From the NCBI RefSeq assembly GCF_008039575.1, contig NZ_VDUY01000005.1, positions 1-64,000 on the forward strand: DNA of 64,000 nucleotides, read 5' to 3'. Origin of the DNA: Zeimonas arvi. GTDB taxonomy: Bacteria; Pseudomonadota; Gammaproteobacteria; Burkholderiales; Burkholderiaceae_E. This document shows positions 36,077 through 44,346 of this stretch, piece after piece. Position 1 is the first letter of the stretch. Each line of letters starts with the position of its first letter. The notes under the pieces were generated by a model. It did no database searches, was not told where the DNA came from, and saw nothing but the letters and a program-made list of their open reading frames with translations. The position numbers were made by a program, and so were the translations under genes.

Positions 36077-36772
36077 CTACTCGCGGACCAGGAAACGGTA
36101 ACCGAGCCCGTAGACCGTTTCGATCGCGTCGAAGTCCTTGTCGATCGCCTCGAACTTTCGACGCAGGCGCTTCACGTAGGAGGTGACCGTCTGGTCGTCG
36201 ACGACCAGGTTGGCCTCGCGCATCAGCGCCTCGCGATCGCGGACATGGCCGGGGTGCATGGCCAGCGCGTGAAGCATCCAGAACTCGGTGACCGTGAGCG
36301 CGATCGGCTCGCTGCGCCAGGTGGCCTCGAAGCGGGCGACGTCGAGGCGCAAGGGGCCGCGGATCATGGGTTCGCCCTGCTGCGAGGGCTGCGCGACCGC
36401 GTCGGCGCGCCGGAACAGCGCGGTGACCCGGGCCAGCAGGTGCGGCAGGCTCACGTTCTTGGTGACGTAGTCGTCGGCGCCGAGCCGCAACCCGGACACG
36501 ATGTCGATCTCGGAGTCGCGCGCCGACAGCATCAGGATGGGCAGGGCGGGCGCCTTTTCCCGCAGCCATCGGCAAAGCTCGAAACCGCCGTCGGGCTCGT
36601 CGGCCAGGCCGATGTCGATGATCGCCATGTCGGGCAGGCGGATCTGCATGGCCTGCTGGGCCTCGGGGCGGTTGCCGAAGGTGGAGACCTCGAAACCCTG
36701 TCGCGCCAGCGCATCACGCAGGTTGTCGCGGATCGCGGGTTCGTCTTCAATGACTGCAATGCGGCGTGCCAT
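36077..36772 (-). CDS. OmpR-type response regulator resembling dedicated-sortase-system regulators
   Basis: The 231-residue protein has a receiver domain (IEDEP pocket, Asp53 in MAIIDIGLADEPDGGFELC, Lys in DDYVTKN) and a winged-helix output ending IETVYGLGYRFLVRE. The motif DIGLADEPDGGFELCRWLR and the output segment KFEAIDKDFDAIETVYG are close to what I recall of regulators of proteobacterial dedicated sortase systems. The ATG at 36772 gives the family N terminus ARRIAVIEDEP; a farther ATG at 36802 adds ten odd residues. It is divergent from a membrane-anchored repeat protein (36960), a likely target. Confidence 0.87.
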   Translation of the reverse strand: MARRIAVIEDEPAIRDNLRDALARQGFEVSTFGNRPEAQQAMQIRLPDMAIIDIGLADEPDGGFELCRWLREKAPALPILMLSARDSEIDIVSGLRLGADDYVTKNVSLPHLLARVTALFRRADAVAQPSQQGEPMIRGPLRLDVARFEATWRSEPIALTVTEFWMLHALAMHPGHVRDREALMREANLVVDDQTVTSYVKRLRRKFEAIDKDFDAIETVYGLGYRFLVRE

Positions 36773-36959
36773 GGACGGCACTTTATCGCAAACCCGCGGC
36801 ATTCCGGCCCCTGCAAGGGGTTCGGCGCACGCGGCGCCGAGGCTGCCCCCCCTTTGCCCGAATCGGTTCCCTTTCGATCCGGTTCGCGCCTCGCGGCTGA
36901 CGCAGCGGCCCCGTCCAATTCACGCTATCGCACATGCCGTGCCGCGCCAAGGGAAGCTC

Positions 36960-37607
36960 ATGCCGACGACCGAGGGAACCGCTCAACCGACCATCGACTG
37001 GCGCGACTGGATCGCCTTCCTGGGCTACGTGCTGGCCGCCGCGGTCGTCGTCTCGGTCATGCTCGCATCGGTCGTGCTGGTGATCTCGATGCAGGCCGAG
37101 GGGCCGACGGCCGGGTCGGCAGCGCCGGCGGAGGTCCGTCGGGCGGCGCCGGAGACCGGCGAGTCCCCGGCCGCCGGGGCGCCGGCGGCGGCGAAGGCCG
37201 CGACGCCCCTGGTCGCCCCCGCGCCCGCAGCCCGGATCGAGATCACCGCGGAATCGCTGCGCGCCGACAAGCCGATCGCCGCGTCGCAGCCCGCGCCGGC
37301 TTCGCTCGACCCGGCAGCGCAGCCGGCCGGCCCCGCGGGCGAGTCCGCCGCAGCGCAGCCCCGTTCCGGCGAGGCGACTGCGACGCCGCCGCGGATCGAG
37401 ATCACCTCCGAGTCGCTGCGCGCCGAAAAGCCGATCGGCCAAACCGAGGTCGCGCCGCAGGTGCCGGCTTCCGCAGGAGCGACCGCCGCGCAATCGCTCG
37501 CGCCCAGCGCTCCGCCGACCGACGCCCGGCAGCCGGCAGCCTCGGTGCGGACGGCCACCGAGCAGGCCACCGCGCCTGCTGCCGCGGCCGGCGCACGCGC
37601 GCAGTGA
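36960..37607 (+). CDS. Membrane-anchored Ala/Pro-rich protein with a repeated RIEIT-ESLRA-KPI motif
   Basis: This 215-residue protein is of no recognised family. Residues 18-44 form one membrane helix after a short cytoplasmic head containing DWRDW. The rest is low-complexity (Ala, Pro, Glu, Thr) and probably disordered in the periplasm. Two short ordered-looking motifs stand out: RIEITAESLRADKPI (92-106) and RIEITSESLRAEKPI (145-159), differing at only two conservative positions. Such conserved islands in a disordered chain suggest peptide ligands for a partner. Codon use and GC match the neighbours. The gene is divergent from the sortase-type two-component system and lies 84 bp before the TAXI-protein gene. 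Confidence 0.65.
   Translation: MPTTEGTAQPTIDWRDWIAFLGYVLAAAVVVSVMLASVVLVISMQAEGPTAGSAAPAEVRRAAPETGESPAAGAPAAAKAATPLVAPAPAARIEITAESLRADKPIAASQPAPASLDPAAQPAGPAGESAAAQPRSGEATATPPRIEITSESLRAEKPIGQTEVAPQVPASAGATAAQSLAPSAPPTDARQPAASVRTATEQATAPAAAAGARAQ
37233..37436 (+). repeat. Two in-frame coding repeats (37233-37277 and 37392-37436)
   Basis: The two 45-nt units encode RIEITAESLRADKPI and RIEITSESLRAEKPI, starting 159 nt apart within the gene at 36960. The DNA is nearly identical (CGGATCGAGATCACC, then GCGG or TCCG variants), while the linker between them is unrelated, pointing to a constrained motif. Confidence 0.8.
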
Positions 37608-37656
37608 CCCGGCCCGCCGTCGATCAGACCTTCCAGGCGGACGCATCGGCAGATCG

Positions 37657-37684
37657 GTGACCGCGGCGAATCGGGCCCGATAAT
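37657..37684 (+). promoter_or_regulatory. Candidate promoter giving a leaderless TAXI-protein mRNA
   Basis: GTGACC (37657-37662), a 16-nt spacer and GATAAT (37679-37684) lie 7 nt before the ATG at 37692. No Shine-Dalgarno sequence is present. The position supports 37692 rather than a GTG at 37686 as the start. Confidence 0.45.
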
Positions 37685-37691
37685 CGTGCCC

Positions 37692-39062
37692 ATGCCCAGG
37701 TTCCTCCGAAACGCCCTGCTCAACGCGCGCGACTTCGCGCTCACCTTCGGTCCCTTCGCGCTGCTCGCGGCCGGCCTGCTGTGGGCCGCCTTCTGGTTCC
37801 TCCAGCCCACGCCGCCGACCACGGTCACCCTTGCCACCGGCCCGCAGCAGGGCGCCTACGCCGAGTTCGGCCGACGCTACGCCGCGTGGCTCGCCCGCCA
37901 CGGCATCGAGGTCGTGCTCCGCGAGACGCAGGGCGCGGCCGAGAACCTCGAGTTGCTGCGCGATCCCGCCTCCGGCGTTTCGCTGGCCTTCGTGCAGGGC
38001 GGCGCGGACACCCGCGAGCCGCCGCCAGGCGAAACCAAGGGCGACGGGCTGGTCGCGCTGGGCAGCCTGTTCTTCGAGCCGCTGTGGCTGTTCTACCGCG
38101 AGGATTCCGCGAGACGCCTGCTCCGGCAGGCGAGGCTGGAGAACTTGGGCGAGTTGCGCGGCTGGAAGCTGAACATCGGCCCGCCGGGCAGCGGCGTGCC
38201 CAACCTGATCGGCCGCCTGTTCGAGGCGAACGGGATCCGCGACGGCGACCTCTCGCTGCACCGGCTCGGCCAGACGCCCGCGGTCATCGAACTGCTGGCC
38301 GGCCGGATCGACGCAGTGGCCTTCGCCTCGGCCCCCGAGGCGCCGATCGTGCAGATGCTGCTGCAGACGCCGGGCGTGCGCCTGCTCGACGTGGCCCAGG
38401 CCGAGGCCTACTCGCGGCGCTTTCCCTTCCTGAGCCCGGTGCTGCTGCCGCGAGGCGTGGTCGACCTGGCGAACGACGTGCCGCCCGCCGACGTGCGGCT
38501 GGTGGCGCCGACCGCGATGCTGGTCGCGCACGCCGACCTGCACCCGGCGCTCGCCCAGCTCTTCGTGCAGGCCGCCCGGGCGATCCACGGCAATTCCGGC
38601 TGGTTCCAGCGGCGCGGCGATTTCCCGTCGGAGCGTTCGCTCGAGTGGCCGCTGGCCGCCGAGGCCGAGCGTTACTTCCGGTCGGGCACGCCCTGGCTGC
38701 AGCGCTACCTGCCGTTCTGGCTGGCCAACCTGATCGACCGGATGTGGCTCGCGCTGGTCTCGATCATCGCGGTGCTGATCCCGCTTTCACGGATCGTGCC
38801 GCCGCTCTACGAGTTCCGCGTGCGCTCGCGGATCTTCCGCTGGTACGGCCAGCTGCGCCGGATCGAGGACGCGCTGTCCGACGGCGAACGCGACCGCGTC
38901 GAGCTGCTGAGAGATCTGGACGAGCTGGACTCGCGAGTCGAGCGGATCGCGGTGCCGCTGTCGCACACCGACGCGCTGTACGCGCTGCGCAGCCACATCA
39001 GGCTGGTGCGCAACCGCGCCGAGGCCCGATCGGGTGAGCGCGCCACCGAGCAGGCCGCCTGA
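37692..39062 (+). CDS. TAXI-family TRAP substrate-binding protein, membrane-anchored at both ends
   Basis: The protein is 456 residues. A membrane helix near residues 20-38 is followed by a TAXI binding domain starting TVTLATGPQQGAYAEFGRRYAAWL and including LKINIGPPGSG-like LNIGPPGSGVPNLIGRLFEANG. A second helix near 352-372 (MWLALVSIIAVLIPLSRI) leads into a cytoplasmic tail of about 80 charged residues with coiled-coil character. Ordinary TAXI proteins are soluble and have no tail. No TRAP permease gene is adjacent, so this may be a ligand sensor rather than an importer part. Confidence 0.82.
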   Translation: MPRFLRNALLNARDFALTFGPFALLAAGLLWAAFWFLQPTPPTTVTLATGPQQGAYAEFGRRYAAWLARHGIEVVLRETQGAAENLELLRDPASGVSLAFVQGGADTREPPPGETKGDGLVALGSLFFEPLWLFYREDSARRLLRQARLENLGELRGWKLNIGPPGSGVPNLIGRLFEANGIRDGDLSLHRLGQTPAVIELLAGRIDAVAFASAPEAPIVQMLLQTPGVRLLDVAQAEAYSRRFPFLSPVLLPRGVVDLANDVPPADVRLVAPTAMLVAHADLHPALAQLFVQAARAIHGNSGWFQRRGDFPSERSLEWPLAAEAERYFRSGTPWLQRYLPFWLANLIDRMWLALVSIIAVLIPLSRIVPPLYEFRVRSRIFRWYGQLRRIEDALSDGERDRVELLRDLDELDSRVERIAVPLSHTDALYALRSHIRLVRNRAEARSGERATEQAA

Positions 39063-39089
39063 CACACGACCAGGCCGCCGGAAGCGATG

Positions 39090-39797
39090 TCAGGCCGCCT
39101 GGCGGCCGCAGCAGAGCTTGTACTTCCTGCCGCTGCCGCACGGGCAGGGGTCGTTGCGGCCAAGCTTGGGGCCTTCGCGGCGGACGGTCTCGACCCGCAT
39201 GGCCTGCGGCGTGGTGCCGGCCTTGCGGAAGGGCCTGAAGAACTCGTGGATGTCGGCGACGTCGGCGATCATCTGGTCGATCAGCGCCTCGCGCTCGCGC
39301 CGGCCGAGCTTGCGGGCGGCCGCGGGCGCGTCGTCGTCGAGCGTGGCGGCGAGGGTCTCCACCGCATCGAGCGCGTCGGAGAACTCGTCTTCCTCGATCA
39401 TCGCCTCCCAGCCTTCGGGGCGCATTTCCACGCCGCGCAGGAAGCCGACGGCCCAGGCCACGCCATCGGGCTGGCCGTGCTCGTCGTGAGCCAGCACCGG
39501 CGCATAGTCTTGCGCGGCCAGCGCCGACTCGACCTGCAGGCGATGCCGCTCGATCAGCCCGAGCAATTCGGCGGGCGCACTGCCGGCGCCCTCGGCGTCG
39601 TCGGGAAGACCGAGGATCTCGGGGAGGTATTCCTCAGGGGGCACGACCTCGGCGCCGCAGGCGAGCGCGGCAAGGAAGCCGTCGAGCTCCTCGACGATCA
39701 TCGCGTCGCCATTACCCAGTGAATCGAGCAGCGCGTCGAGCCGGTCGTAGTCGGCCTCGGCGAGCGGCGCCTGGCCTGGTTTCGTGGGGTTTTGCAT
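39090..39797 (-). CDS. UPF0149 (YecA/YgfB-like) protein with C-terminal SEC-C zinc motif
   Basis: The protein has 235 residues: an N-terminal UPF0149 helical domain (about residues 14-185, including [14 protein letters not shown] and [12 protein letters not shown]) and a C-terminal SEC-C motif [19 protein letters not shown] that binds zinc as in SecA. Proteins of this build are linked to ribosome or SecA contacts, but no fixed role is established. It is convergent with the TAXI gene, 27 nt apart. Confidence 0.9.
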   Translation of the reverse strand: MQNPTKPGQAPLAEADYDRLDALLDSLGNGDAMIVEELDGFLAALACGAEVVPPEEYLPEILGLPDDAEGAGSAPAELLGLIERHRLQVESALAAQDYAPVLAHDEHGQPDGVAWAVGFLRGVEMRPEGWEAMIEEDEFSDALDAVETLAATLDDDAPAAARKLGRREREALIDQMIADVADIHEFFRPFRKAGTTPQAMRVETVRREGPKLGRNDPCPCGSGRKYKLCCGRQAA

Positions 39798-39884
39798 CCG
39801 ACAATCTTACGCGCGCCTGACGGAATGCACATGACGGGCATCGTTCAGAATGGGGTCTCGGCGACACCACGAAGGAGGACAGGC

Positions 39885-40673
39885 ATGGGCAGACTGGCAG
39901 GCAAGCGCGCGATCGTGACCGGCGCGGGCAGCGGCATCGGCAGGGCGAGCGCCTTGCGCTTCGCGCAAGAGGGCGCGCGGGTCCTGGCGATCGACCGCAG
40001 CACCGACGCGGTCGAGGAGACCGCCGCCATGGTGCGGGCCGAAGGCGGCGACGCGATCGCGATGGCCGCCGACGCCGGCGACGAGGCCTCGGTGAAGGCC
40101 TATGTCGCCCGCGCGCTCGAGGCCTTCGGCGGGCTCGACGTGGTCTACGCGAACGCCGGCATCAGCGGCGGCGACGTCCCGCTGTTCGAGCAGGACGTCT
40201 CCCTCTGGACCGAGATCCTGCGGGTGAACCTGATCGGCCCCTTCCTGGCGATCAAGCACGCCGGCCGGCACATGGTCGGGCAGGGACGCGGTGCGATCGT
40301 CTGCACCGCCTCGGTGGCCGGCCTGCGCTCGAACGCCGGCGGCAGCCCCTACAGCGCCAGCAAGGCCGGCGTGATCAGCCTGGTGCAGACCGCCGCCAAC
40401 TCGATGTGGGGCAGCGGCGTGCGGATCAATGCGGTGTGCCCGGGGCTGATCGAGACCGGAATGACGAAGCCGGTCTTCGAGTACGCCCGCGCGCGGGGCA
40501 GCGAGGACAAGCTCGGCCAGCTGAACCCGCTGCGCCGCTACGGCCTGCCGCACGAGATCGCGGCCATGGCGGCCTTCCTGGCAAGCGACGACGCCTCGTA
40601 CGTGAACGGCCAGGCGATCGCGGTCGACGGCGGCCTGACCAGCACCCTGCCCTTCGCGAAGCGGCTGCGCTGA
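39885..40673 (+). CDS. Short-chain dehydrogenase/reductase (SDR)
   Basis: The 262-residue NAD(P) oxidoreductase starts at 39885, 5 nt after AAGGAGGAC. Classical SDR marks are [10 protein letters not shown] (cofactor), [12 protein letters not shown] (NAG), the Ser at [10 protein letters not shown], the YSASK active site and [10 protein letters not shown]. The Asp in AIDRS favours NAD over NADP. The C-terminal [12 protein letters not shown] is the usual end. The gene is single and its substrate is unknown. Confidence 0.92.
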   Translation: MGRLAGKRAIVTGAGSGIGRASALRFAQEGARVLAIDRSTDAVEETAAMVRAEGGDAIAMAADAGDEASVKAYVARALEAFGGLDVVYANAGISGGDVPLFEQDVSLWTEILRVNLIGPFLAIKHAGRHMVGQGRGAIVCTASVAGLRSNAGGSPYSASKAGVISLVQTAANSMWGSGVRINAVCPGLIETGMTKPVFEYARARGSEDKLGQLNPLRRYGLPHEIAAMAAFLASDDASYVNGQAIAVDGGLTSTLPFAKRLR

Positions 40674-40695
40674 GGGCGGGCGGCCCGATGCGCGC

Positions 40696-41241
40696 TCAGG
40701 CGGCGGGTTTCAGCCGCTGCAGCTCGAGGTCGACGCCGCCCGAGTCGTCGCCGAACCAGATCCGGCCGTCCTGGATGCTGACGCTCAGGCGCATCGAACG
40801 CCGGGCCAGGCCGGCCAGGGCGGCCGAGGCGTCGCGCGGCACCGCCGCGACGTCGAGGTTGGCGTTGCGCGCCAGCGCCGAGGCGTTCTGCGACCACCAG
40901 ACCTCGGTCTTGGCGCCGCCGTAGGCGAGCACCGACACCCGCTCGGCGCGGCCGCAGGCGCGCCGGATCCGGCGCTCGTCGGGCCAGCCGACGTCGATCC
41001 AGTGGACGATCGCGCCGGTATCGTCGCGCTGCCAGAGGTCGGGCTCGTCGTCGGTGGACAGCCCGCGACCGAAGGCGAGGTCCTCGTCTGCGAACAGCGC
41101 GAAGGCGAGCAGCCGCACCATCATCCGCTCCTCGGTCTCGGAGGGATGCAGCGCGACGGTGAGCTCGTGGTCGGAATAATGGCCGCGGTCCATGTCGGCG
41201 ATGGACAACGCGGCCTTGTGGATCGTGGAGCGAAGGGCCAT
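40696..41241 (-). CDS. yaeQ: YaeQ family protein
   Basis: The 181-residue protein begins MALRSTIHKAALSIADMDRGHY and contains DHELTVALHPSETEERMMVRLLAF, FGRGLSTDDEPDLWQRD and VWWSQN, all typical of YaeQ. The fold is a variant PD-(D/E)XK nuclease domain. E. coli YaeQ suppresses a haemolysin-expression defect of RfaH loss, but its biochemical action is unsettled. The start was set by the family N terminus. The Spy-like gene ends 76 nt upstream on the same strand. Confidence 0.93.
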   Translation of the reverse strand: MALRSTIHKAALSIADMDRGHYSDHELTVALHPSETEERMMVRLLAFALFADEDLAFGRGLSTDDEPDLWQRDDTGAIVHWIDVGWPDERRIRRACGRAERVSVLAYGGAKTEVWWSQNASALARNANLDVAAVPRDASAALAGLARRSMRLSVSIQDGRIWFGDDSGGVDLELQRLKPAA

Positions 41242-41317
41242 CGGCGGAATGTACCGCAACCGCCCTTCGGCGATCCGAGCGGGGCCGGTCGCCCGGCCCG
41301 TGGCGCCCTCCCCGGGC

Positions 41318-41875
41318 TCAGACGCGCGGACCGGCGTCCGGACCGTAGAGGTCGGAGCGTTCGGCGGGGCCTTGCCGGCCCTCACGTTTGCCGGCCCTGC
41401 GCTCCTCCATGCGCGCCATCCGCTCGCTGAACTTCTGCCGCTGCTCGGGGGTGAGCACCTGGTAGAAATCGTTGGCGGCCCTGGCGCGCTGGGCGGCCAT
41501 TTCGGCGGAGGCCTTGGCGGCGCGTTCGGCGAGCGCGCGGGCCTTGGCCTCGTCGTATTCGGCCGAGAAGCCGAGGGCGCGCAACTCGCGGCGCGCCTCG
41601 CGCATGGCCTTCGCCTGCTCCTGCATGGCCGGCGCATTCGCCTTGCGCAGCTCGGCCAGCTTGCCGCGCTGTTCCTCGCTCAGCTGCAGGTCGGCCATGA
41701 AGCCGCGCTCGCCGTACATTCCGTGCTTGCCGTGGTGATGGCCGTGCTTGTGCATCATGCCCGCGCGCGGACCGTCGGCGCACCGCTCGCCGCCGCCCCA
41801 GGCATGGGCGACCATCGGGGCCGCAACCGCAAGGGCGCCGGCCAGGGCCAGGCCGGCAACAAGTCGCTTCTTCAT
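41318..41875 (-). CDS. Spy/CpxP-like periplasmic protein (LTxxQ family)
   Basis: The 185-residue exported protein has a signal peptide of residues 1-25 (ending MVAHA), a His/Met/Gly-rich stretch HKHGHHHGKHGMYGERG that could bind metal, then helical repeats with LSEEQRGKLAEL and LTPEQRQKFSERM, the LTxxQ motifs of Spy and CpxP. These proteins chaperone periplasmic proteins and, for CpxP, hold the kinase CpxA inactive. GGAGA precedes the start. It is divergent from a CpxR/CpxA-like pair with a CpxR-type box between them, so it is likely the inhibitor and target of that system. Confidence 0.88.
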   Translation of the reverse strand: MKKRLVAGLALAGALAVAAPMVAHAWGGGERCADGPRAGMMHKHGHHHGKHGMYGERGFMADLQLSEEQRGKLAELRKANAPAMQEQAKAMREARRELRALGFSAEYDEAKARALAERAAKASAEMAAQRARAANDFYQVLTPEQRQKFSERMARMEERRAGKREGRQGPAERSDLYGPDAGPRV

Positions 41876-42012
41876 AGTCTGATCTCCGTTCGAAGGAATC
41901 GGGGGGCGCAAGCCGGGGCAGCGCCGCCGGGGCCCTGCGGGAAGAGGATCGCCCCGCATCGGGCCACGGACGCATCGTGCCGGAGCGTCTCGTTTACCGG
42001 GGTTCGGGTTGT

Positions 42013-42027
42013 GTAAACGATCGTAAA
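42013..42027 (+). promoter_or_regulatory. CpxR-type box GTAAA-N5-GTAAA
   Basis: GTAAACGATCGTAAA fits the enterobacterial CpxR consensus (two GTAAA spaced by five) exactly. It lies between the Spy/CpxP-like gene and the cpxR-like gene, about 52-66 nt upstream of a start point expected from a TATCAT box at 42067. A mirror GTTTAC stands at 41992-41997. This supports autoregulation of both operons by the adjacent regulator. Confidence 0.72.
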
Positions 42028-42092
42028 GTGCGTCGCGGGGCCGAGCGGCGCCCGACGGGCCGCGGCTATCATCGGCGCAAAGAGATGCCCCG

Positions 42093-42788
42093 ATGACCCC
42101 ACCCAGAGTCCTGCTCGTCGACGACGACGTCGAGCTCTCGACCCTGCTGGCCGAGTACCTGGCCCGCGAGGGCTTCGACGCCGAGACGGCCCCCGACGGC
42201 GAGGCCGGCGCGCGCCGGGCGCTGGACGAGCCCTTCGACATCGTCGTGCTCGACGTGATGATGCCCGGCATCGACGGCATCGAGGCACTCAGGCGCATCC
42301 GCGCGCGCAGCCCGGTGCCGGTGCTGATGCTCACCGCGCGCGGCGACGACATCGATCGCATCCTCGGGCTGGAGCTCGGGGCCGACGACTACGTGCCCAA
42401 GCCCTGCACGCCACGGGAGCTGGCCGCGCGCCTGCGCGCGATCCTGCGGCGCAGCGCCCCGCGCGAGGGCGCGCCCGACGGGCCGGTCGCGAGCGGACCG
42501 CTGCGGCTGTGGCCCGGCTCGCGTCGCGCCACCTGGCACGACGCCCCGCTGTCGCTGACCGGCACCGAGTTCGGCCTGCTCGAGATCCTCGCCCGGAATG
42601 CCGGCCGCGTGGTCGACAAGGCCGAGCTGTCCGAGACGGCGCTCGGGCGGCCGCTCGGCCGCTTCGATCGCAGCATCGACGTGCACGTGAGCAGCCTGCG
42701 GCACAAGCTCGGCCCGCGCGACGACGGCAGCTCCTGGATCGAGACCGTGCGCGGCCGCGGCTACCAGTTCGTGCGCGATCCCGAGTGA
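42093..42788 (+). CDS. CpxR-like OmpR-family response regulator
   Basis: The protein is 231 residues. Receiver: VDDDVE pocket, Asp54 in IVVLDVMMPGIDG, Thr in LTARG and Lys in DDYVPKPCTPRELAARLRAILRR, a spelling close to CpxR. The winged-helix output ends SSWIETVRGRGYQFVRDPE. It is followed 10 nt later by the kinase gene. With a CpxP-like gene divergently upstream and a CpxR-type box between, an envelope-stress role is probable. Confidence 0.88.
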   Translation: MTPPRVLLVDDDVELSTLLAEYLAREGFDAETAPDGEAGARRALDEPFDIVVLDVMMPGIDGIEALRRIRARSPVPVLMLTARGDDIDRILGLELGADDYVPKPCTPRELAARLRAILRRSAPREGAPDGPVASGPLRLWPGSRRATWHDAPLSLTGTEFGLLEILARNAGRVVDKAELSETALGRPLGRFDRSIDVHVSSLRHKLGPRDDGSSWIETVRGRGYQFVRDPE

Positions 42789-42798
42789 GGCTCCCGCG

Positions 42799-44280
42799 AT
42801 GAGCTTCCCGGGCCTGTTCTGGAAGCTGTTCCTGGGCTTCTGGCTCACCCTGATCGCGGCCGGCGTCGCGGTCGGCACCGCGGTCTGGCTGTACCAGCAG
42901 CAGCGCGACCCCCGGCCGGAGACGGCCCTGTCGGCCGGACCGCGCGCCGAGATCCTGGTGCGATCGGCAGCCGCCACGCTGCGCTACGGCGGCGAGCCGG
43001 CGCTGCGCGCGCTGCTCGAGGCCGAAGCAGGAGACGCCGGCGCAGCCGCCCGGGTTCACGCGATCGACGACACGGGCCGCGAGCTGCTCGGTCGCGCAGT
43101 GCCGGCCGATGCGGTGGCGCGGGCGCGGGCGCTGGCGGCCACCGAGGACAGCGGCAGCCGCGGCGCCGGCAGCGGCCCCATGCCCGGCGGACGCGCGGTC
43201 CGCGGCGTGCGCCTGGTCGAGACCGCGGAAGGCCGGCGTCTGCTGCTCTTCGTGCCGCTGGCCGACGGCAACACCGGCAGGCGCGCCGAGTCGCCGCGCG
43301 GCGGCCCGCCCGGCCGCCGGGCCCAGCCCCCGCCGCCGGCGCTGGGCATCGCGATCGGCCTGCTGGCCAGCCTCGCGTTCAGCGCCCTGCTTGCCGGCTA
43401 CCTGACCCGGCCGATCCGCCACCTGCGGCGCGCCTTCGCCAACGCCGCCGACGGCCGGCTGGACACCCGTGTCGCGCCGCTGATGGGCCGGCGCCGCGAC
43501 GAGATCGCCGGCCTGGGCGAGGACTTCGACCGGATGGCCGAGCGGCTGCAGAAGCTGATCGTGTCGCAGCGCAGACTGCTGCACGACGTGTCGCACGAAC
43601 TGCGCTCGCCGCTCGCGCGCCTGCAGGCCGCAGTCGGCCTGGCGCGCCAGGACCCCGAGCGGACCGCGGCGATGCTCGACCGGATCGAGCGCGACACGCA
43701 ACGCCTGGACACGCTGGTCGGCGAGCTGCTGACGCTGGCCCGGCTGGAGGCCAACGCCGGCGATGCCGCCCGCCAGGAAGTCGAGCTCGGCGAGCTGCTG
43801 CAGGAGATCGTCGAGGATGCGCGCTTCGAGGCGCAGTCGCGCGGTCGCGACGTGGCGCTCGACGCGCCGGCCGCGCCGGTCACGGTGGCGCGCGCCCAGC
43901 CTGAGTGGCTGCAACGGGCCCTCGAGAACGTGATCCGCAACGCGGTCCGGCACACCGCTGAGGGCAGCACGGTCGAGGTCGCCCTGCGCGCCGGGACGCA
44001 GGCTGGCCGGCACGCGGCGGCCCCCGCCGAGGGAACGCGTCGGTACGAGCCGGAAGCCGCGATCACGATCGTGGTCGCCGACCGCGGCCCCGGCGTGCCC
44101 CCCGATCAGCTCGACGCGATCTTCGAGCCCTTCCACCGCGGCAGCGGCAGCGCCGACGGCCACGGCCTGGGCCTGGCGATCGCGCGCCGCGCGCTGGCGG
44201 CCCACCACGGCACGATCGCGGCGGCCAATCGCACAGGCGGCGGGCTCGAGGTCACGATGACCCTGTCCGCAGGCGGCTGA
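42799..44280 (+). CDS. CpxA-like sensor histidine kinase
   Basis: The protein is 493 residues: membrane helix at about 8-31, periplasmic sensor of about 140 residues with a Gly/Pro/Arg-rich end, second helix near 176-200, HAMP, HisKA with His266 in LLHDVSHELRSPLARLQAA (the CpxA spelling), and HATPase with ENVIRNAVRHT, VVADRGPGVP and GHGLGLAI. CpxA kinases respond to misfolded envelope proteins and are restrained by CpxP. A second low-complexity insert between the N and G boxes is probably a loop. It forms an operon with the regulator gene. Confidence 0.88.
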   Translation: MSFPGLFWKLFLGFWLTLIAAGVAVGTAVWLYQQQRDPRPETALSAGPRAEILVRSAAATLRYGGEPALRALLEAEAGDAGAAARVHAIDDTGRELLGRAVPADAVARARALAATEDSGSRGAGSGPMPGGRAVRGVRLVETAEGRRLLLFVPLADGNTGRRAESPRGGPPGRRAQPPPPALGIAIGLLASLAFSALLAGYLTRPIRHLRRAFANAADGRLDTRVAPLMGRRRDEIAGLGEDFDRMAERLQKLIVSQRRLLHDVSHELRSPLARLQAAVGLARQDPERTAAMLDRIERDTQRLDTLVGELLTLARLEANAGDAARQEVELGELLQEIVEDARFEAQSRGRDVALDAPAAPVTVARAQPEWLQRALENVIRNAVRHTAEGSTVEVALRAGTQAGRHAAAPAEGTRRYEPEAAITIVVADRGPGVPPDQLDAIFEPFHRGSGSADGHGLGLAIARRALAAHHGTIAAANRTGGGLEVTMTLSAGG

Positions 44281-44346
44281 TTTTCGCGCGTGTCGTCTTG
44301 CCTCTATGCTCGAAGGTTTTCCGCTCTTCGCAAGGAGTCAGCCACG

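Noticed and set aside
33777-37660. Very long open frames on both strands over the histidine kinase and regulator genes
   Set aside because: They have biased low-complexity composition and lie out of phase with recognisable kinase, regulator and hydrolase genes.
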